Shown piece after piece: positions 1-7,071 of a stretch of 23,422 nt of DNA. Position numbers and translations under genes: made by a program. Source of the stretch: SCUN01 sp964343975 (lineage in GTDB: Bacteria > Acidobacteriota > Vicinamibacteria > Vicinamibacterales > SCN-69-37); the NCBI GenBank assembly GCA_964343975.1, contig CAYFLU010000032.1, positions 1 to 23,422 of the forward strand, given 5' to 3'. Below the pieces are notes generated by a model that had not been told where the DNA came from, searched no databases, and worked only from the letters and a program-made list of their open reading frames with translations. The stretch's first letter is position 1. Each line of letters starts with the position of its first letter.

Positions 1-264
1 GCGCTCGGCGCCTCACCGCGCGCAATCGTGGCCATGGTGCTCGGCCGCGCGGCCGCGATCGCCGTCATCGGCATCGGCGCGGGCACCCTCGGTGCGCTGG
101 CACTGTCGCGCGCCATCGCCGCGCTCGTCTACGGCATCAGCGCGCGCGACGTCACGACGTTCGTCGCCGTCCCGCTGGGACTCGCCGCCGTCGCACTGGC
201 CGCCGCGGCACTACCGGCACGCAGCGCCGCGCGCACGAACGCGACCGACGCGATCCGCCAGTAG
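1..264 (+). CDS. ABC transporter permease, FtsX/MacB (ADOP-type) family, C-terminal end only
   Basis: The frame is open from the first base, so the start lies outside the window and only about 87 residues are visible. They begin with ALGASPRAIVAMVLGRA, which matches the cytoplasmic loop of FtsX-like permeases just before the penultimate membrane segment. Two hydrophobic helices follow, and the protein ends with LPARSAARTNATDAIRQ, the usual basic C-terminal tail (normally P-A-R-x-A-A-R-x-x-P-x-x-A-L-R) of MacB and acidobacterial duplicated orphan permeases. Such proteins are inner-membrane parts of mechanotransmission-type ABC systems. The ADOP assignment rests on wording such as ALVYGISARD and on the acidobacterial context. 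The substrate cannot be told from this fragment. Confidence 0.85.
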   Translation, partial: ALGASPRAIVAMVLGRAAAIAVIGIGAGTLGALALSRAIAALVYGISARDVTTFVAVPLGLAAVALAAAALPARSAARTNATDAIRQ

Positions 265-284
265 TGTGCAGTGTGGGTGAACTC

Positions 285-332
285 GGACCTGGACCTGGAC
301 GTGTCCCTGGACCTGAACCTGGACGTGGACCT
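285..332. repeat. Hexanucleotide tandem repeat (GGACCT/GGACGT), 8 units
   Basis: Eight consecutive 6-bp units follow the permease stop: GGACCT, GGACCT, GGACGT, GTCCCT, GGACCT, GAACCT, GGACGT, GGACCT. The array is imperfect and lies between the permease gene and the 3' end of the lipoprotein operon. It would read as an alternating Leu-Asp peptide on the plus strand, but no credible gene uses it. It looks like intergenic microsatellite-type DNA. Confidence 0.85.
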
Positions 333-349
333 GGGACGACGGCGGACGC

Positions 350-377
350 GGGACCCGGGACTCGGGACTCGGGACCC
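350..377. repeat. Heptanucleotide tandem repeat GGGACYC, 4 units
   Basis: Four exact 7-bp units occur in the order GGGACCC, GGGACTC, GGGACTC, GGGACCC. The array starts 17 bp after the hexamer array and is built from a related GGAC core. A weak hairpin (GAGCG-CAAAT-CGCTC, 381-395) lies between it and the stop codon of the lipoprotein operon and could help end that transcript, but it has no T-run. Confidence 0.85.
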
Positions 378-399
378 GCCGAGCGCAAATCGCTCCGCG

Positions 400-849
400 C
401 TACGGCCTGACGATCGTGACCGTGAAGCTCGTCTGCGTGGTGAGCGTGCCGAGATCCCACACGCGGACGCAGTACGTGCCGGCGTCCACGCTGGCGGTGA
501 GCTGTCCGCCCGCGCCGGTTTCTGAGGAGCGGGTGTAGAGGCAGCCGCTGCCGGTGGCATCGACCAGACCGATCGCAAAGCCGAGCTTGGTGCCCGTTGC
601 GCCGCCGACCGTGGTGAGCGTCGCAGTGGCCGTGCCGGCCTTCGCCGCCACGAACGTGCGGAACGCGTAGCCGCTCACATTGAGCAGGCCCTGGAACGTC
701 TCGGTGACTGGCGAGGTCGTCGTGGTCGTCGTCGTGGTGGTGGTCGTCGTGGTGGTCCCGCCGAGCGTCACTGCGGGTCCGTTTTCGCAGGCCGCCACGA
801 GCGGCGTTACCGCGACGAGCGCGGCCAGCAGCAATCGTGTGCGACTCAT
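400..849 (-). CDS. Secreted lipoprotein with poly-Thr linker and PPC-like beta-sandwich (third of three paralogues)
   Basis: This 149-residue protein has a signal peptide ending in a good lipobox (LVAAC, Cys21), so it is probably lipid-anchored outside the inner membrane. A run of 14 threonines follows near residues 32-45. The rest is one small beta-rich domain of about 100 residues with the pattern F-x-G-x-L, G-x-x-F-x-x-F, L-x-x-V, L-G-F-x-I-G-L, a central Cys, and a closing G-T-Y-C-V-R-V-W-D. The pattern resembles the bacterial pre-peptidase C-terminal (PPC) fold, with two cysteines that could form a disulfide. Its ATG overlaps the TGA of the upstream paralogue by 4 bp (ATGA), so the two are probably translationally coupled. 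No catalytic residues are apparent and the function is unknown. Confidence 0.8.
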   Translation of the reverse strand: MSRTRLLLAALVAVTPLVAACENGPAVTLGGTTTTTTTTTTTTTTSPVTETFQGLLNVSGYAFRTFVAAKAGTATATLTTVGGATGTKLGFAIGLVDATGSGCLYTRSSETGAGGQLTASVDAGTYCVRVWDLGTLTTQTSFTVTIVRP

Positions 850-1280
850 GAGTGGATGATCCGGACGGCGAAGTTGAGCGACTTGGTGACGGTGCCGGGG
901 TCCGACACGATCACACAGAAGGTACCGGCGCTGGCCACGCTGAGATACTGCGCGGCCAGTGACGAGGCGGTGGTCGTCGAGAAGGTCGTGGCGCAGGTCG
1001 TGCCATCCGGCACGCCGAAGCCCAGCCGCACGGTCGACGTCACCGCAGCGCCCGTCGTCGCATCGGTCACGCTCGCCAGCGTGACGCGCACGGGATCCGG
1101 ATTGCCGATCACGAATGAATAAAAGGTCGAGCCCTTCGGATCGAGCGTGCCCGTGAAGAGTTCGGTCACGGGCGACACGATCGTGTAGTCGGTCGGAGAC
1201 GTCGTGTTCTGGCCCAAACAGGCCATGCTCGACGACAGGGCAAGGATCAATCCAAGAACGGTCAGGCGCTTCATTCTCAC
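846..1280 (-). CDS. Secreted PPC-like beta-sandwich protein (second of three paralogues)
   Basis: The 144-residue product starts at a GTG that overlaps the TGA of the preceding gene (GTGA); an ATG two codons later (base 1274) is an alternative start. A hydrophobic signal segment is followed by SSMAC, a borderline lipobox. The mature domain shares the paralogue pattern: VTELFTGTL near residue 39, GSTFYSF, VRVTLASV, LGFGVPDGTTC, and AGTFCVIVSDPG near the end. It therefore has the same two conserved Cys positions as its neighbours but lacks the poly-Thr linker. The usual W-D of the final motif is replaced by S-D. Paralogy with both neighbours is clear by eye. Partner and ligand are unknown. Confidence 0.78.
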   Translation of the reverse strand: MRMKRLTVLGLILALSSSMACLGQNTTSPTDYTIVSPVTELFTGTLDPKGSTFYSFVIGNPDPVRVTLASVTDATTGAAVTSTVRLGFGVPDGTTCATTFSTTTASSLAAQYLSVASAGTFCVIVSDPGTVTKSLNFAVRIIHS

Positions 1281-1717
1281 TGGTTCACAGGTCGATTGAT
1301 GTTAACCGAGAACTGCACCGGACCCGCGATCACGGCCTGATCCCACACCCGGACGCAGTAGGTGCCAGGGGTCTGGGAGGCCGAGAGCAGCGTGTCGGAA
1401 CTGGCCGCCACGGTCACCGAGGTCGTCACCGAGCAGTCGGTCGCCCGGGGCCCACCGAGGCCGATGGTCAGGGTTTCGCCCGTATTGGCGCCGTTGCGCT
1501 GGACCTTGGTCAGCTGGAACGAGATGGTGCCCTGCTGGTTGGTGGTGAACGAGAAGAAGGTCGAGCCGCTCTGGCTGAGGGTCCCCGTGAAGACCTGCGT
1601 CATGGACGCGGGCTCCGGGCTGGTCGCGGTGGTGTCGGTGCTGCCACAGTTGCTTGTGACGACCAGCGCCGCCAAAAGGGCGGGGAGGGCCAGAACCTTG
1701 GAACGAAAGACAGGCAT
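1277..1717 (-). CDS. Secreted PPC-like beta-sandwich protein (first gene of the three-paralogue operon)
   Basis: The 146-residue product has an N-terminal signal sequence ending near TSNC (Cys24); Asn before the Cys makes the lipobox imperfect, so it may be secreted rather than lipidated. A Ser/Thr-rich linker leads into the shared domain: MTQVFTGTLSQSG, FFSFTTNQQGTISFQLTKV, LTIGLGG, a Cys near residue 94 and GTYCVRVWDQ near the C-terminus. This is the best match of the three to the PPC-type core. The ATG is embedded in the end of a 29-bp dyad and no Shine-Dalgarno sequence is visible, so initiation may be hairpin-controlled or leaderless. The gene leads two 4-bp-overlapping paralogues. Confidence 0.78.
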   Translation of the reverse strand: MPVFRSKVLALPALLAALVVTSNCGSTDTTATSPEPASMTQVFTGTLSQSGSTFFSFTTNQQGTISFQLTKVQRNGANTGETLTIGLGGPRATDCSVTTSVTVAASSDTLLSASQTPGTYCVRVWDQAVIAGPVQFSVNINRPVNQ

Positions 1718-1745
1718 GGCAGCGAATTTAGCAAATCCGCTGCCA
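1717..1745 (-). promoter_or_regulatory. 29-bp dyad abutting the start codon of the lipoprotein operon
   Basis: On the minus strand the arms TGGCAGCG and CGCTGCCA enclose an inner pair ATTT-GCT-AAAT, giving 12 base pairs with one mismatch. The last base of the right arm is the A of the ATG. No ribosome-binding site is visible elsewhere. The element could be an operator or a start-occluding RNA hairpin. The inner TAAATT could also serve as a -10-like sequence for a leaderless transcript. Confidence 0.6.
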
Positions 1746-1800
1746 CCCTGCCTTGTCCCTTTTCAGTACCCCCGGAATATTCGTGCAGAGGCCCGAGAGA

Positions 1801-2343
1801 TCAGGCCTTCTTGATCAGCTCGACGTCCAAGGTGATCTTCACGTCCTTGCCGACGAGGACCCCGCCCGTCTCGAGCGCGGCGTTCCAGGTCAGACCGAAG
1901 TCTTCGCGGTTGATCGCGGTCGTGGCCGAGAACCCGGCGCGCTCCCCGCCCCACGGATCCTTCTGCAGCCCGTGGCTCTCGACAGTCAGCACCACCTCGC
2001 GCGTCACGTCCTTGATCGTCAGGTTGCCGACGAGCTGAAACGTCTCGCCCTTGACGTTCTGCACCTTCGTGCTCGTGAAGGTCAGCGTCGGGAACTTCTC
2101 GACTTCGAAGAAATCGGCCGACCGGAGGTGCGCGTCGCGCTGCGCTTCCTTGGTGTCGATGCTGGCCACGTTGATCGTGACCGAGGCCGACCCGGTGCTG
2201 AGGTCCGACGGGTCGAACGCGACCTCGCCCTGCACATCGGCGAAGCGGCCGCGAACGGTGGAAATCATGAGGTGCTTGACGGCAAAACCCGCCTCGGTGT
2301 GCGAGGCGTCAACAGTCCAGGTGGTGCGGGTGGCGGTAGTCAC
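1801..2343 (-). CDS. YceI-family protein
   Basis: I take the GTG at 2343 as start because GAGGAGAG lies just upstream at proper spacing; the open frame extends further but that part falls on the promoter. The resulting 180-residue protein begins MTTATRTTWTVDASHTEAGF and continues VKHLMISTVRGRF, the standard opening of YceI-like lipocalin-type barrels. It also has the typical DFFEVEKFPTLTFTST and LTIKDVTREVVL segments. The family binds amphipathic or isoprenoid-like ligands in a beta-barrel; many members are periplasmic, but no signal peptide is seen here, so this one is probably cytosolic. It is divergent from an HxlR regulator, a frequent arrangement for stress-induced yceI genes. Confidence 0.9.
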   Translation of the reverse strand: MTTATRTTWTVDASHTEAGFAVKHLMISTVRGRFADVQGEVAFDPSDLSTGSASVTINVASIDTKEAQRDAHLRSADFFEVEKFPTLTFTSTKVQNVKGETFQLVGNLTIKDVTREVVLTVESHGLQKDPWGGERAGFSATTAINREDFGLTWNAALETGGVLVGKDVKITLDVELIKKA

Positions 2344-2386
2344 GGCGAACTCTCCTCGAAGAAACGTGCGAAACAACGAAACATAT

Positions 2387-2409
2387 GTGACTATACATTT
2401 GTAAGTCAC
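2387..2409. promoter_or_regulatory. Putative HxlR operator dyad between yceI and hxlR genes
   Basis: GTGACT (2387-2392) and AGTCAC (2404-2409) form a perfect 6-bp inverted repeat with an 11-bp A/T-rich centre, an obvious island in GC-rich DNA. The left arm overlaps the -10 hexamer of the yceI promoter and the right arm sits in its spacer, so a bound dimeric HxlR regulator would block that promoter. This is inferred from position and symmetry. Confidence 0.55.
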
Positions 2410-2418
2410 TCACGTCAA
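2390..2418 (-). promoter_or_regulatory. Sigma70-like promoter for the yceI-family gene
   Basis: Read on the minus strand, TTGACG (2418-2413) is separated by exactly 17 bases from TATAGT (2395-2390). Each hexamer matches the consensus at five of six positions. Transcription would start near 2383, leaving a leader of about 40 bases that contains the GAGGAGAG ribosome-binding site before the GTG at 2343. Confidence 0.65.
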
Positions 2419-2447
2419 GTCTCACGTTTTCTGTTACACTTTCTTGC

Positions 2448-2858
2448 ATGAGCGGCCTGTGCCCGCGTTTCCACAAAGCCATCGAGCTGATTGGCGGCCG
2501 ATGGACCGGCGCCGTCGTCCGGCTCCTCTTGGGCGGCCGGGCCCGATTCGCCGAACTGCGCGACGCCATCCCCGAAATCAGCGACCGCATGCTGTCCGAG
2601 CGGCTCCGCGTCCTCGAAGCCGAGGGCATCATCATGCGGCACGTGATCCCCGACCCGCCGATCCGCGTGGAATACGAACTGACCCAGAAGGGCAAGGAAC
2701 TGCAGAAGTCGCTCGAAGCCATCGGCCACTGGGCCGAGCGCTGGATCACCGCCGAAGATATGGCCGACGATGTCGTCCGGCGGCCGCGGCAGGCCGTGGC
2801 GCCCCGCACGCGCGCCGCACGCCCGACGAAAACCACCGGACGTCGTCCACGCGCCTAA
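2448..2858 (+). CDS. HxlR-family winged-helix transcriptional regulator
   Basis: The 136-residue product begins MSGLCPRFHKAIELIGGRWT, the usual start of HxlR-type regulators with an early Cys (Cys5) followed by I-G-G-R-W-T. The winged-helix core runs to about residue 95: FAELRDAIPEISDRMLSERL is the recognition region and VEYELTQKG the wing. The N-terminal Cys aligns by eye with the redox-sensing Cys described in YodB/HypR-like members, so thiol or electrophile sensing is possible but unproven. The C-terminal 30 residues are basic and low in complexity. No Shine-Dalgarno is visible before the ATG, and TACACT seven bases upstream suggests a leaderless transcript. The likely target is the divergent yceI gene and itself. 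Confidence 0.9.
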   Translation: MSGLCPRFHKAIELIGGRWTGAVVRLLLGGRARFAELRDAIPEISDRMLSERLRVLEAEGIIMRHVIPDPPIRVEYELTQKGKELQKSLEAIGHWAERWITAEDMADDVVRRPRQAVAPRTRAARPTKTTGRRPRA

Positions 2859-2890
2859 CCCGGCGCGGTCCACGCGCCTGACCCGGCGCC
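2845..2890. repeat. 23-bp tandem duplication across the hxlR stop codon
   Basis: Bases 2845-2867 and 2868-2890 are two adjacent copies of a 23-bp unit, beginning GTCCACGCGCCT, identical at 21 of 23 positions. The TAA stop of the HxlR gene lies in the first copy; the equivalent triplet in the second copy is TGA. It looks like a recent local duplication at the 3' end of the gene. Confidence 0.8.
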
Positions 2891-2937
2891 GGCACGATCC
2901 TCCGCGCGGGCTCCCGCCGGAGTTCTAGAATGTCTTC

Positions 2938-4827
2938 ATGCTGCTGTCCCCCACGGACTGCCATCTCTGGAACGAAGGCCGGTGGCGCCGTGCGTGGGAA
3001 AAGATGGGCGCGCGTCCGCACACCGAACACGGCGTCGCGGGCTATCACTTCGCCGTCTGGGCCCCCTCCGCTACGAAGGTCTCGGTCGTCGGCGGCTTCA
3101 ATCAATGGGACGGCCGCCAACATCCGATGGCGCCGGTCGATTCGAGCGGTATCTGGCAGTGCTTCATCCCGCACCTCGGGGCTGGTGAAGCCTACAAGTT
3201 CGAAATCCATCCGGCGCACGGCCCGTACTTCCTGAAGGCCGATCCGTTCGGCCTCGCGTGCGAACGTCCCCCGCAAGACGCCTCCATCACCGCGCGGCTC
3301 GACACCTACACCTGGCACGACGACGCGTGGATGCAGGCGCGGCGCGACGGAGGCACGCGGCTCGACCGGCCGATGGCCATCTACGAAGTCCACGCCGGGT
3401 CGTGGCGACGCGCGCCGGCCGACGGCCATCGTCAACTCGACTGGGGCGAACTCGCGCGCGACCTCGTGCCGTACGTGAAGGCGCAGGGCTTCACGCACAT
3501 CGAACTGCTCCCGGTGATGGAGCATCCGTACGAGCCGTCGTGGGGGTATCAGGTCACCGGCTACTTCGCACCGACGAGCCGGTTCGGCTCGCCCGACGAC
3601 TTCCGCGCGTTCGTCGACGCGTGCCACGGCGCGGGCATCGGCGTGCTGCTCGACTGGGTGCCGGCGCACTTTCCCAAGGACGCCGCGGGGCTGCGACGTT
3701 TCGACGGCACGGCGCTCTTCGAACACGAGGATCCGCGCCAGGGCGAACATCAGGACTGGGGCACGCTCATCTTCAACTACGGCCGCCACGAAGTCCGCAA
3801 CTTCCTGATCAGCAACGCGCTCTACTGGCTCGAGAGCTTCCACATCGATGGCCTCCGCGTGGACGCGGTGGCGTCGATGCTCTACCTCGACTACTCACGC
3901 AAAGAGGGCGAGTGGGTGCCGAACCGGCACGGCGGCCGCGAGAACCTCGACGCGATCGACTTCCTGCGTGAACTGAACGCGGCCACGCACGACGAGCAGC
4001 CCGGCACCGTGATGATCGCCGAGGAATCCACGGCGTTTCCGGCCGTGAGCCGTCCGACCTGGATCGGCGGGCTCGGCTTCACGTTCAAGTGGAACATGGG
4101 CTGGATGCACGACATCCTCACCTACGCGGCCAAGGACCCGATCTATCGCCGCTGGGAGCATCGCCACCTGACGTTCTCGATGCTCTACGCGTTCAACGAG
4201 AACTTCATCCTGCCGTTCTCGCACGACGAAGTCGTGCACGGCAAAGGATCGATGCTCACGAAGATGCCGGGCGACACCTGGCAGAAGGCCGCCACGCTCC
4301 GCGCGCTCTACGCGTACATGTATGCGCATCCGGGCAAGAAGCTGATGTTCATGGGCAGCGAGTTCGGGCAGTGGCGTGAATGGACGCACGAGCGGTCGCT
4401 CGACTGGCATCTGCTCGACGATCCCACGCACGCCGGCCTGCAACGGTTCGTCGCCGATCTGAACGCGCTCTACACACGCGAACCGGCGCTCCACGAAGTC
4501 GACTTCGAGGCGCCGGGCTTCGAGTGGATCGACTGCAACGACAGCGACGCCAGCGTGATCTCGCTCGTCCGTCGCGCCGCCGATCCGGCCGACTGGCTCG
4601 CCATCGTCGTGAACTGGACGCCGGTCGTCCGCGAGGGCTACCGGATCGGCGTGCCGGCGGCCGGCTACTACGCGGAGCTCCTCAACAGCGATGCGGCGGC
4701 CTACGGCGGCAGCAACGCCGGCAACGACGGCGGCCGCACCACCGAAGACGTGGCGGCGCACGGGCACGCGCAGTCGCTCTCGCTCACGCTCCCACCGCTC
4801 GGCGCGCTGTTCCTCAAGAAAGCCTGA
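2938..4827 (+). CDS. glgB: 1,4-alpha-glucan branching enzyme (GH13), short form
   Basis: The 629-residue cytosolic enzyme transfers alpha-1,4-glucan segments to O6 positions, creating branches in glycogen. After a short N-terminal stretch, a CBM48 module (about residues 30-115, with FAVWAPSATKVSVVGGFNQW) precedes the GH13 barrel. Barrel landmarks are ELLPVMEHP, WGYQVTGYFAPTSRFG, DGLRVDAVASMLYLDYSR (nucleophile Asp309), MIAEEST (acid/base Glu362) and PFSHDEVVHGKGS (Asp430). All three catalytic acids are present. The protein lacks the extra N-terminal N1 domain of the roughly 730-residue E. coli form. The ATG at 2938 is chosen because the family sequence starts there; the GGAG motif upstream is within a possible hairpin (2900-2922). 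No other glycogen gene is in the window. Confidence 0.97.
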   Translation: MLLSPTDCHLWNEGRWRRAWEKMGARPHTEHGVAGYHFAVWAPSATKVSVVGGFNQWDGRQHPMAPVDSSGIWQCFIPHLGAGEAYKFEIHPAHGPYFLKADPFGLACERPPQDASITARLDTYTWHDDAWMQARRDGGTRLDRPMAIYEVHAGSWRRAPADGHRQLDWGELARDLVPYVKAQGFTHIELLPVMEHPYEPSWGYQVTGYFAPTSRFGSPDDFRAFVDACHGAGIGVLLDWVPAHFPKDAAGLRRFDGTALFEHEDPRQGEHQDWGTLIFNYGRHEVRNFLISNALYWLESFHIDGLRVDAVASMLYLDYSRKEGEWVPNRHGGRENLDAIDFLRELNAATHDEQPGTVMIAEESTAFPAVSRPTWIGGLGFTFKWNMGWMHDILTYAAKDPIYRRWEHRHLTFSMLYAFNENFILPFSHDEVVHGKGSMLTKMPGDTWQKAATLRALYAYMYAHPGKKLMFMGSEFGQWREWTHERSLDWHLLDDPTHAGLQRFVADLNALYTREPALHEVDFEAPGFEWIDCNDSDASVISLVRRAADPADWLAIVVNWTPVVREGYRIGVPAAGYYAELLNSDAAAYGGSNAGNDGGRTTEDVAAHGHAQSLSLTLPPLGALFLKKA

Positions 4828-4850
4828 CGGCCGCCGTCACACAACGAACA

Positions 4851-4881
4851 ACGGCGCCGGGGCTCGTCGCCCCGGCGCCGT
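4851..4881. terminator. Bidirectional hairpin terminator between convergent glgB and the MtrB-like gene
   Basis: A perfect 13-bp stem, ACGGCGCCGGGGC (4851-4863) with GCCCCGGCGCCGT (4869-4881), closes a 5-base loop, TCGTC. It lies 23 bases after the glgB stop and 21 bases after the 3' end of the convergent barrel gene. The following bases are not a clean T-run on either side (TGTTCGTTG on the minus strand is the richer), so it may act as a strong stem or transcript-end stabiliser. Confidence 0.7.
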
Positions 4882-4902
4882 CAGTCTTCGCGAACGCGCC
4901 TG

Positions 4903-7059
4903 TTACCAGTGCACGATCACGCGCGCCCAGCCCGTCTGCGCCTTGTACGGTTCGAAGCGGTACCCGAGCAGCATGTAGTTGCCGGGGATCCGCGCGTCCT
5001 GCGCCTGCGAGTCGAGCGTGAAGTCCTTCACGTTGTACTTGTCGTACCAGTACGTCAACCCGAGCGAGATCCGCGGCGTGACCTTGTAGATCAAGTCCGC
5101 CGTGCCGCGCTGCAGGTCGCTCGTGATCGCCGGCAGCTGCTGCGGCGTCGCGAGCGTGGTCGCCACGGGATCGCCCACGCCGAACACGTAGGTGATCGTG
5201 CTCTTGTTGTAGTCGTAGCCGAAGTGGAACTCGAGCTTGTCATCCGCGAGCTTGGTGATGTCCAGGTTCGCGATGACCGAGTCGACCTGATCGTCGCCAT
5301 TCGTCGAGAAGTACTTCGACAGATCTGTCGTGGCCGTCGCCGACGCCGAGTTGTTCATCTGCTTCGTCTTGTAGCGCTCGTTCGAGTACGACAGTCCGAG
5401 TGCGATCTGCTCGGTCGGTGTGCCCGTGATGCCCGCGCTGTAGACGTGGTGGTTGTTGTCGCGGAGGCCGATCGTGCTGTTCAGGTAGTCGTCCTTGCCG
5501 ACCGACGTCGACAGGTTCAACGCCCAGTCCGCGCCCGCCATCAGCGACGCCACGAACGAGGCGCGGCTGCGGTTGCGGTCCGCGATGTCGTAGTGCCGCA
5601 TCAACGGCTGCTCGCCGATGCCCGGCAGGAGCGTCGAGTCGAAGCCCTGCCCGCGGCGCTGCGAGTACTCGTACATGCTGCGCAACGTCAGGAAGCTCTG
5701 CCCGACGATGTCCATCTTCACGCGGCCCGTGTTCTCGGTCGTGCCGGTGTAGATGCGGTCGTTGCGGTCTTCCTGATTGCGCGTGCCGCCCACACTGAAC
5801 GTCGCGCGGCCCATCGGCGTGAAGTAGACGTCCGCGTCGAGCGTCTGCCGCTTCAGGCTGTAGACCTCCGACGTGACCGCCGGCGACACCAGCTGGTATC
5901 CGGCATCGGCGCGCACCTGCGACGTGTTGGTCCACTCCGGGGTCTGGTTGTCGTAGTTGTAGTAGCGGTAGCGCGCCACGAGGTTCAGGCTCGAGGACGG
6001 CCGCGACGAGAACGACACGTTGGCCGACGACGACTGCACCTTGCCCTGCAGAGTCTGCCGGAAGAGCGTCGGCACCGTGGTGACCGCACTGTTGATCGTG
6101 AACGGCAGGATGTTCTCGCCGCCGTCCTTCAACTGCGACGTCGTCGCGTAGAACGTGAGGCGCGACCGCGCCGGGAGCTTCAACGACACCATGCCGTTCA
6201 CGCCGACGAGCGTGCTGTCGAGCGCGAGACGCGGCAACCGTCCACGGCTGCTCACCGTCGCCGTGTCCGAGAGCGCGATCGGGTTGTCGAACACCACCGG
6301 CTCGGCGTTGTTCTTGAACCACGAGCCCGTGTAGCCGAACCGGAAGAGCGCGATGCCGTGCGTCGCTTCGATCGACGCATCCACATCGGAGATCTTCTGG
6401 TCCACCGGCTGCGCGATCTCGATCTCGGTGCTCATGTAGGCGCCATACGGCATGGTGCCTTCACGCGTCGTGTGCTTGGCGTTCACCTTGAACGAGACGT
6501 TGTCGGTGAGCGCGTACTCCACGCCGCCACCCAGCACGTGCCGCTTCTGCTCGAGCTTGAACACCGGCGAGTTCGCGATCACGCTCTGGAACGACGCGTA
6601 CCGCGGCGCCACGCCGTTGACCGCCGTCGTCGACAACGCAATCCACGCCTTCTGCTGGTTGTCGTCGAGGATCAACGTGTACGGCGTCGGATTCAGATAC
6701 GGCGTCCGCACGTTGTCGCTCAGGAGGAACGGGATCTGATCCCAGTACGCCGTGCCCTTGAACTGCCCGCCGTAGCGCGCGTTCACCGTGTACTTCTGAT
6801 CCGAGCCGAGCACCTTGTCGGCGCCCACCTTGATCAGCCACCCGGCATGCTCGACGTCGAGACGGAACGTCTCGCCGAAGAGCCCGTCCTTCAGATCGCG
6901 GAACCGCTCGTAGCGGGCCGGATCGCCGGACGTGGTGGTCACGCGCGCGCCGAAATCAAAGAACCCGCGCGTCGTCGTGGCCGTGTCTGCCGTTTGCGCG
7001 AAGGCCGTGGCCGGAGCCAGCGCCAACGCAAGAATCGCAAGCGTTTTCATGATGCGCAT
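4903..7059 (-). CDS. MtrB/PioB-family outer-membrane beta-barrel (decaheme-associated porin)
   Basis: The 718-residue product has a Sec signal peptide ending near AFA-QT (residue 21) and a C-terminal IVHW, an aromatic end typical of outer-membrane barrels. The body alternates short amphipathic strands rich in Tyr, Arg and Asp, for example YRYYNYDNQTPEW and FHFGYDYNKSTITY, and begins with GFFDFGARVTTTSGDPARYERFRD, wording characteristic of the MtrB/PioB family. Such barrels form a sheath through which a multiheme cytochrome carries electrons across the outer membrane. The N-terminal CXXC of Shewanella MtrB is absent, as in PioB-like members. GGAGG lies 5 bases before the ATG at 7059. The gene follows the decaheme cytochrome by 12 bases, so the two should be one transcript. 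Confidence 0.9.
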   Translation of the reverse strand: MRIMKTLAILALALAPATAFAQTADTATTTRGFFDFGARVTTTSGDPARYERFRDLKDGLFGETFRLDVEHAGWLIKVGADKVLGSDQKYTVNARYGGQFKGTAYWDQIPFLLSDNVRTPYLNPTPYTLILDDNQQKAWIALSTTAVNGVAPRYASFQSVIANSPVFKLEQKRHVLGGGVEYALTDNVSFKVNAKHTTREGTMPYGAYMSTEIEIAQPVDQKISDVDASIEATHGIALFRFGYTGSWFKNNAEPVVFDNPIALSDTATVSSRGRLPRLALDSTLVGVNGMVSLKLPARSRLTFYATTSQLKDGGENILPFTINSAVTTVPTLFRQTLQGKVQSSSANVSFSSRPSSSLNLVARYRYYNYDNQTPEWTNTSQVRADAGYQLVSPAVTSEVYSLKRQTLDADVYFTPMGRATFSVGGTRNQEDRNDRIYTGTTENTGRVKMDIVGQSFLTLRSMYEYSQRRGQGFDSTLLPGIGEQPLMRHYDIADRNRSRASFVASLMAGADWALNLSTSVGKDDYLNSTIGLRDNNHHVYSAGITGTPTEQIALGLSYSNERYKTKQMNNSASATATTDLSKYFSTNGDDQVDSVIANLDITKLADDKLEFHFGYDYNKSTITYVFGVGDPVATTLATPQQLPAITSDLQRGTADLIYKVTPRISLGLTYWYDKYNVKDFTLDSQAQDARIPGNYMLLGYRFEPYKAQTGWARVIVHW

Positions 7060-7071
7060 GGTCGCCTCCGC

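Noticed and set aside
2923..2930. TTCTAGAA palindrome before glgB as an operator
   Set aside because: Eight bases are too short to support a call, and no second copy or promoter hexamers were found around it.
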